Source: Amycolatopsis sp. MtRt-6 (GTDB lineage Bacteria > Actinomycetota > Actinomycetes > Mycobacteriales > Pseudonocardiaceae). Taken from it: a DNA stretch of 64,000 bases. The stretch covers positions 52,774-116,773 of the forward strand of contig NZ_JADWPD010000033.1 of the NCBI RefSeq assembly GCF_017308975.1. Reading direction: 5' to 3'. Position numbers and translations under genes: made by a program. Positions 59,356 to 64,000 of the stretch are shown here, piece by piece; position 1 is the first letter of the stretch; each line of letters opens with the position of its first letter. Under the pieces are notes generated by a model, which made no database searches, had not been told where the DNA came from, and saw only the letters and a list, made by a program, of their open reading frames with translations.

Positions 59356-59373
59356 GCGGCTATTGTGCGGGAC

Positions 59374-60297
59374 GTGACCGCGAATCCCGCCACCACGGTG
59401 GTAGTCGTGACCTGGCGGGGTGCCGGGCACATCACGGCCTGCCTCGACGCGCTGGCCGCGCAGACGCGTCCACATCGGACACTCGTGGTCGACAACGCGT
59501 CCGCCGACGGCACCGCCGCCCTGCTCGCGGCCCACCCTTCGCACCCGCAAGTAATCCGGCTGCCGCGCAACACCGGCTACGCGGGCGCGCTCGCCGTCGC
59601 CCTCGAACAGGTCCGGAGCCCGCTCATGGCGTGGCTGAACGACGACGCCGAACCGGCGCCGGACTGGCTCGCGACGCTGGAGGACACCCTCGACAAGGCG
59701 CCGCTGGCGGCCGCGGCGACGTCCCGGCTCGTGCGCCCGGACGGCACCACGCAGTCGGCCGGCGTGCGCCTGACCGCCGACGGCCACGGCGCCGACGTCA
59801 CCGAGCCCACCGGCGAGGTGTTCGGCTTCTGCGGCGGCGCCGCGCTGCTGCGCACCGACGCCCTGCGCGGTGTCCACGGTGTCCCGGCGGATTTCTTCTG
59901 TTATTACGAGGACACCGACACGGCGTGGCGGCTGCGGCTGGCCGGGTGGGACGTCGTCGCGGCGCCGGACGCCCGCGTCCGGCACGCCCACGGCGTCAGC
60001 AGCGAACTGGGCTCGCCCCGGTTCCACCGCTGGAACGAGCGCAACCGGCTGCTCATGCTGCTGCGCTGCGCGCCCCGGGAAGCCGCGGTGAACCAGCTCG
60101 TCCGCTTTGCCGTGTTGACGGCGGTGCTGCCGCTGCGCGGGCGGCCGGCGGCGCCGAACTTCCGGTTCGGCCTGCGTTGCCGGGTACTGGCCGAAGTGGT
60201 CCTGCGGCTACCAGCGACGTTGCGGACACGCCGCAGGATCGCCCGCCACGCGGCGCTCGGCCGAGGCGCGGTCTGGGAGGCATGGGCAGGCCTTTAA
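59374..60297 (+). CDS. GT2 glycosyltransferase
   Basis: A 307-residue GT-A enzyme. It has TTVVVVTWRGAGHITACLDA at the N-terminus, LPRNTGYAGALAVALEQV, the metal site AWLNDDAEPAPDW and the later FCYYEDTDTAWRLRLAGWDV. A basic, hydrophobic C-terminus (from about 225) suggests membrane association. GTG start at 59374. Probably a cell-wall or exopolysaccharide enzyme; resembles rhamnosyltransferases, but specificity cannot be assigned. Confidence 0.87.
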   Translation: MTANPATTVVVVTWRGAGHITACLDALAAQTRPHRTLVVDNASADGTAALLAAHPSHPQVIRLPRNTGYAGALAVALEQVRSPLMAWLNDDAEPAPDWLATLEDTLDKAPLAAAATSRLVRPDGTTQSAGVRLTADGHGADVTEPTGEVFGFCGGAALLRTDALRGVHGVPADFFCYYEDTDTAWRLRLAGWDVVAAPDARVRHAHGVSSELGSPRFHRWNERNRLLMLLRCAPREAAVNQLVRFAVLTAVLPLRGRPAAPNFRFGLRCRVLAEVVLRLPATLRTRRRIARHAALGRGAVWEAWAGL

Positions 60298-60330
60298 GCT
60301 TGCGCCAGGATCGACGACGAGGAGCTGGCT

Positions 60331-62850
60331 TTGGCGCAGGGGGATCCGCAACCGCTCGTCTCGGTGATCGTGGTGAACTACCACGGCGCCGACGACACGA
60401 TCACCTGCCTGCGCGCGCTCGCCGAGCACGACTACCCCGAGCTCGAGCTGATCTGCGTCGACAACTCCGCCGACGCCGCCGAGGCCGCCCGCATCCGCGA
60501 CGCCGTCCCGCGGGCCCAGGTCGTCGAGGCCGGCCGCAACACCGGCTTCGCGGGCGGCTGCAACCTCGGCGCGAAGCACGCGAAGGGCACTGTCCTCGGC
60601 TTCCTCAACAACGACGCCCGCCCGGCGCCCGGCTGGGTCTGGGCCGCCGTCGCGGAGCTGCGCGCCCAGCCCGCCGTCGCCGCGGTGGCCAGCAAGGTCC
60701 TCGACTGGGACGGCACCGGCACCGACTTCGTCGACGGCGGCCTCACCTGGTTCGGCATGGGCTACAAGCGCCACGCCGGCTCGCCGCTGGCCGATGTCCC
60801 GGCCGCCGAGCACGAGGTCGCGAAGGACGTCCTGTTCGGCACCGGCTCGGCCCTGTTCGTCCGGGCGGGCGTGTTCGCCGAGCTGGGCGGCTTCGACGAG
60901 CGGTTCTTCATGTTCTACGAGGACGTCGACCTCGGCTGGCGGCTCAACCTGCGCGGGTGGCGCGTCCGGTACGTCCCGGAGTCGCTCACCTACCACCGCC
61001 ACCACGCCACGATGGCGTCGGTCGACGCGCCGGAAACCGGCCGCGAGACGTTCCTGCTGGAGCGCAACGCCCTGGCCGCGCTCTACAAGAACCTCTCCGA
61101 CGAGACACTCGCCCGCGCGCTGCCCGCGGCGCTCGCCCTGGCCGTGCGCCGGGCCACCGCCCGCGGCGAACTGGACGCCACCCAGCTCGACCTCGAACGC
61201 GGCGGTGCTCCTTCAGGCCCGATCGAGTCCGGCGACGTCGCCGTCCCGCGCACCACGCTCGCCGGGCTGCTCGCCATCGACCAGTTCGTCGAGCAGCTGC
61301 CCGCGCTGGCCGAGTCGCGGGCGGTCGAGCAGGCCGCCCGCGTCCGCACCGACGCCGACCTGCTCCCGTTGCTGCGCAAGGCCCTCGAACCCGCCTACCC
61401 GCTGCCGCGCTACCTGGCCGCGCACGACATCCTCGTCGAGGCGTTCGGCATCGAGCAGGCCTTCGGACAGCGCCGGAAGATCCTGGTGCTCACCGGCGAC
61501 GCGCTCACCGAGCGGATGGCCGGCCCGGCGATCCGCGCCTGGAACATCGCGCTGGCGCTCGCCGCCGAGCACGACGTCCACCTCATCACCACCAACCCCC
61601 TGGCCACGCCGCCGCCCGCGCCGTTCCGGGTCAGCGCGGGCAAGTTCCGCGAGCTGGACGCGCCGATCGCCTGGGCCGACGTCGTCGTCCTGCAGGGACA
61701 CGTGCTGGAACTGGCGCCGTCGCTGAAGAAGCAGCACAGCGGCAAGATCGTCGTCGCCGACCTGTACGACCCGATGCACCTCGAGCTGCTGGAGCAGGGC
61801 AAGGGCGTCGCCGACGACCAGCGCGCGGCCGACCTCGCCGGCGTCACCCGCGTCCTCGACGCCCAGCTCGAACGCGGCGACTTCTTCCTCTGCGCGTCCG
61901 AGCGGCAGCGGCACTTCTGGCTCGGTCACCTCGCCGCGATGGGCCGGCTTTCGCCGCGCCTCTACGACGCCGACCCGACAACGCAGTCGCTGCTCGCGGT
62001 CGTCCCGTTCGGCCTGCCGGCGGCGGCGCCGGTGCGCACCGGGCCGGGCCTGCGCTCGTCGCTGGGCATCGGCGGCACCGACCACGTCGTGCTGTGGGCG
62101 GGCGGGGTGTACAGCTGGTTCGACCCGCTGACGCTGGTCCGCGCGATCGACAGGCTGCGGCGCCGCCGCGGCGACGTCCGGCTGGTGTTCCTCGGCATGA
62201 AGCACCCGAACCCCGAGGTCGCCGAGATGGACATCGGCACGCAGACCATCCGGCTGGCGGACGCGCTGGGCCTGACCGGCAAGCACGTGTACTTCAACGA
62301 GCAGTGGGTGCCCTACCACGAGCGCCAGAACTGGCTGCTCGACGCGAACTGCGGCGTGACCACGCACTACGAGCACGTCGAGACGACGTTCGCGTTCCGC
62401 ACCCGCGTCCTCGACTACCTGTGGGCGGGCCTGCCGATCGTCACCACCGACGGCGACTCCTTCGCCGACCTGGTCCGGGCGGAGCGGCTGGGCGTGGTCG
62501 TCCCGGCCGAGGACGACGCGGCGTTGGCCGACGCACTCGAAAAGGCGTTGTACGACGAGGAGTTCGCCGCGGGCTGCGTCGAGCGGCTCGCGGTCGTCGC
62601 GCAGCGGTTCGCGTGGCCCGAGGCGCTGAAGCCGCTGGTGGAGTTCTGCCGCGACCCGCGCCCGGCGGCCGACCGGCTGCCCGGCTCCGCCGACCTGGTG
62701 CAGACGCCGCCGACCCGCGGCCGCGCGATGCTGCGGCGCGACCTGGACCTGATCCGCGAGTACCTCGACGCCGGCGGGCCGGCCGAGCTGGCGCGGCGCG
62801 TGGGTGGTCGCGCGCTGAAGGTCGCGAAGCAACGGCTCCGCCGTGGCTAG
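60331..62850 (+). CDS. Two-domain GT2-GT4 glycosyltransferase fusion
   Basis: An 839-residue protein. Residues 1-260 are a GT2 domain (VSVIVVNYHGADDTITCLRA, RNTGFAGGCNLGAKH, LNNDARPAPGW, FYEDVDLGWRLNLRGW). A helical linker of about 120 residues follows. Residues 385-780 form a GT-B domain (LVLTGDALTERMAGPAIRAW, LWAGGVYSWFDPLTL, YLWAGLPIVTTDGDS). Two glycosidic bonds could be made by one chain, in the manner of arabinogalactan/O-antigen polymerases. TTG start at 60331 behind GAGGAG. It overlaps the next gene by 8 bp. Confidence 0.87.
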   Translation: MAQGDPQPLVSVIVVNYHGADDTITCLRALAEHDYPELELICVDNSADAAEAARIRDAVPRAQVVEAGRNTGFAGGCNLGAKHAKGTVLGFLNNDARPAPGWVWAAVAELRAQPAVAAVASKVLDWDGTGTDFVDGGLTWFGMGYKRHAGSPLADVPAAEHEVAKDVLFGTGSALFVRAGVFAELGGFDERFFMFYEDVDLGWRLNLRGWRVRYVPESLTYHRHHATMASVDAPETGRETFLLERNALAALYKNLSDETLARALPAALALAVRRATARGELDATQLDLERGGAPSGPIESGDVAVPRTTLAGLLAIDQFVEQLPALAESRAVEQAARVRTDADLLPLLRKALEPAYPLPRYLAAHDILVEAFGIEQAFGQRRKILVLTGDALTERMAGPAIRAWNIALALAAEHDVHLITTNPLATPPPAPFRVSAGKFRELDAPIAWADVVVLQGHVLELAPSLKKQHSGKIVVADLYDPMHLELLEQGKGVADDQRAADLAGVTRVLDAQLERGDFFLCASERQRHFWLGHLAAMGRLSPRLYDADPTTQSLLAVVPFGLPAAAPVRTGPGLRSSLGIGGTDHVVLWAGGVYSWFDPLTLVRAIDRLRRRRGDVRLVFLGMKHPNPEVAEMDIGTQTIRLADALGLTGKHVYFNEQWVPYHERQNWLLDANCGVTTHYEHVETTFAFRTRVLDYLWAGLPIVTTDGDSFADLVRAERLGVVVPAEDDAALADALEKALYDEEFAAGCVERLAVVAQRFAWPEALKPLVEFCRDPRPAADRLPGSADLVQTPPTRGRAMLRRDLDLIREYLDAGGPAELARRVGGRALKVAKQRLRRG

Positions 62851-63928
62851 GTCACTGAGCGTTCTCCTCGACGGCACGCCGCTGCTCGGCGCACGCACCG
62901 GAATCGGCCGCTACACGGCAGCGCTGAGCGAAGAGCTGGTGTCGATCCCGGAGGTCGACACGCGCGCGGTGGCGTTCACGCTGCGCGGCTGGCGACGGCT
63001 GCGGCACGTGCTCCCGTACGGCGCGCGGGCCCGCGGGATGCCGGTGGCGGCGCGGCTGCTGCGGGCGGCGTGGCTGCGGTCGGACTTCCCGCCGGTGGAG
63101 CTGTTCGCGGGTCCGACGGACGTGGTGCACGGCACGAACTTCGTGCTGCCGGGCCGGTTCCGCGCGGCGGGCGTGGTGACGATCCACGACCTGGCCTTTT
63201 TGGACAATCCCGCGGAGCTGGCCCCGAGCGACCGCGACCTGCCGGAGCTCGTCCGCCGCGGCGCCCGCAGGGCCAACGTCATCTGCACCCCGACGTCGGC
63301 GGTGGCGGACGCGGTGGCGGAGCGCCTGGACGTCTCGCGCGAGAAGATCGTGGTGACACCGCTGGGCGTGAACCCGGCATGGTTCACGGCGCGTCCCCCG
63401 GACGACGAGCGCCGCGCCCGGCTGGGCCTGCCGGCCCGGTATCTGCTGTTCGCCGGGGCGGCGGGCCCGCGCAAGGGCCTGGACTGGCTGACGCGTGCCC
63501 ACGACGCGGCACCCGACCTGCCGGACCTGGTGTTCGCCGGCCCGGGCCCGTTCCCCCGCGGTTCGCGGAGGTTCCAGACCGGCTATCTGTCCGATGTGGA
63601 CCTGCGGACGGTGGTGGCGGGCGCGTCGGCGCTGGTGCTGCCGTCGCGCGACGAGGGCTTCGGCCTCCCGGTGCTGGAGGCGATGGCCTCGGACGTCCCG
63701 GTGGTCTGCACGGACATCCCGGCCTTGCGCGAGGTGGCGGGCGAGTGCGCGAGCCTGGTCCCGTACGGCGACGTGGACGGCCTGGCAGAGGCCCTGCGCA
63801 CAGCGGTGACGGACCCGCACGCGGTGGCAACATCGGCGTCGAGACGAGCCCACGCGGCGAACTTCACGTGGCGCACGTGCGCGGAGCTGACGGTCGGCGC
63901 GTACCGGCTTGCCTCAGGGCGTCACTGA
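62843..63928 (+). CDS. GT4 glycosyltransferase
   Basis: A 361-residue GT4 enzyme. It has GTPLLGARTGIGRYTAALSE, HGTNFVLPGRF, TIHDLAFLDNP, the donor site FAGAAGPRKGLDWL and the EX7E motif SRDEGFGLPVLEAMASD. GTG start at 62843 overlaps the GT2-GT4 fusion by 8 bp, so the two are coupled. Likely the last enzyme of this glycan cluster within the window. Confidence 0.88.
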   Translation: MARSLSVLLDGTPLLGARTGIGRYTAALSEELVSIPEVDTRAVAFTLRGWRRLRHVLPYGARARGMPVAARLLRAAWLRSDFPPVELFAGPTDVVHGTNFVLPGRFRAAGVVTIHDLAFLDNPAELAPSDRDLPELVRRGARRANVICTPTSAVADAVAERLDVSREKIVVTPLGVNPAWFTARPPDDERRARLGLPARYLLFAGAAGPRKGLDWLTRAHDAAPDLPDLVFAGPGPFPRGSRRFQTGYLSDVDLRTVVAGASALVLPSRDEGFGLPVLEAMASDVPVVCTDIPALREVAGECASLVPYGDVDGLAEALRTAVTDPHAVATSASRRAHAANFTWRTCAELTVGAYRLASGRH

Positions 63929-63944
63929 GCCCGGTCCCAAACGC

Positions 63945-64000
63945 CCCAATGTGGCGTTGGTTGCGTTGGACGCACCCAATGTGGCGTTGGGGGGGGGGGG
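63945..64000. repeat. Truncated 30-bp-period repeat ending in poly-G
   Basis: CCCCAATGTGGCGTT occurs at 63944-63958, and the same core returns exactly 30 bp later (63979), with TGCGTTGGACGCA between. This is the family seen at 40483-40567. After the second core the sequence becomes an uninterrupted run of G (63989-64000), where a further unit or inverted arm would be expected. Confidence 0.7.

Overview
The window is very GC-rich, with GTG and TTG starts common and genes packed with 1-8 bp overlaps. It looks like a chromosomal segment of a mycolic-acid-type actinobacterium, most likely family Pseudonocardiaceae (Amycolatopsis-like; inferred from content and from the style of the intergenic palindromes, not tested). 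Gene order strongly recalls the Mycobacterium tuberculosis Rv1177-Rv1229 region: mrp, tatB, htrA, anti-sigma factor, sigE and an O-methyltransferase, then a DUF3117 protein, tag, a DivIVA-like protein, gpgS, LOG protein, dapE, dapD, dapC and fdxC. A second mycobacterial-type block follows: fbiA-fbiB, a mannose-1-phosphate nucleotidyltransferase and a WbbL-like rhamnosyltransferase.

Layout. 1-5.8 kb: truncated acyl-CoA dehydrogenase, two DUF4190 membrane proteins, SPFH protein, aminoglycoside-kinase-like protein, MgtE-N/CBS protein, DUF1003 protein. 5.8-11.7 kb: the conserved Mrp/TatB/HtrA/RseA/SigE envelope-stress block. 11.7-18.9 kb: MFS exporter with LysR regulator, leucyl aminopeptidase, enoyl-CoA hydratase, tag, SRPBCC and DivIVA proteins, and a PadR repressor. 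18.9-24.2 kb: cydABDC, whose start lies inside a perfect 34-bp operator-like palindrome shared with padR. 24.1-28.7 kb: gpgS, acyltransferase, an unusual zinc-finger/response-regulator fusion, two LOG proteins. 28.7-40.4 kb: a secreted-hydrolase island with a GH9 cellulase, two XRE-TPR regulators, a decayed M4 protease, an intact M4 protease, an M28 aminopeptidase, a GH18 chitinase and a lipoprotein metalloprotease. 40.6-47.6 kb: lysine/diaminopimelate genes dapE, dapD, dapC with fdxC, interrupted by CHAD and TetR/monooxygenase genes. 48-53.8 kb: F420 cofactor operon (GNAT-fbiA-fbiB-NUDIX), small proline-rich membrane proteins with a GntR regulator, and AlkA. 53.8-63.9 kb: nucleotide-sugar and glycosyltransferase genes for cell-wall polysaccharide.

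The most unusual material is outside the obvious genes. (i) Intergenic inverted arrays are built from 21-bp units (31971-32141 and 56423-56562) or 30-bp units (40483-40567 and the right end), repeating in register with the DNA helix or nearly so. They make very long hairpins or phased protein-binding arrays. (ii) A tandemly duplicated [XRE-TPR regulator + M4 protease] cassette has one protease reduced to an in-frame relic while its promoter keeps the same -35/-10 hexamers and spacing. (iii) A 62-bp direct repeat duplicates exactly the last 20 codons and stop of a glycosyltransferase gene around a 437-bp insert. (iv) The CydA protein has lost almost the entire Q loop.

The last 12 bases are poly-G interrupting a repeat array, so the right edge is probably a contig end.
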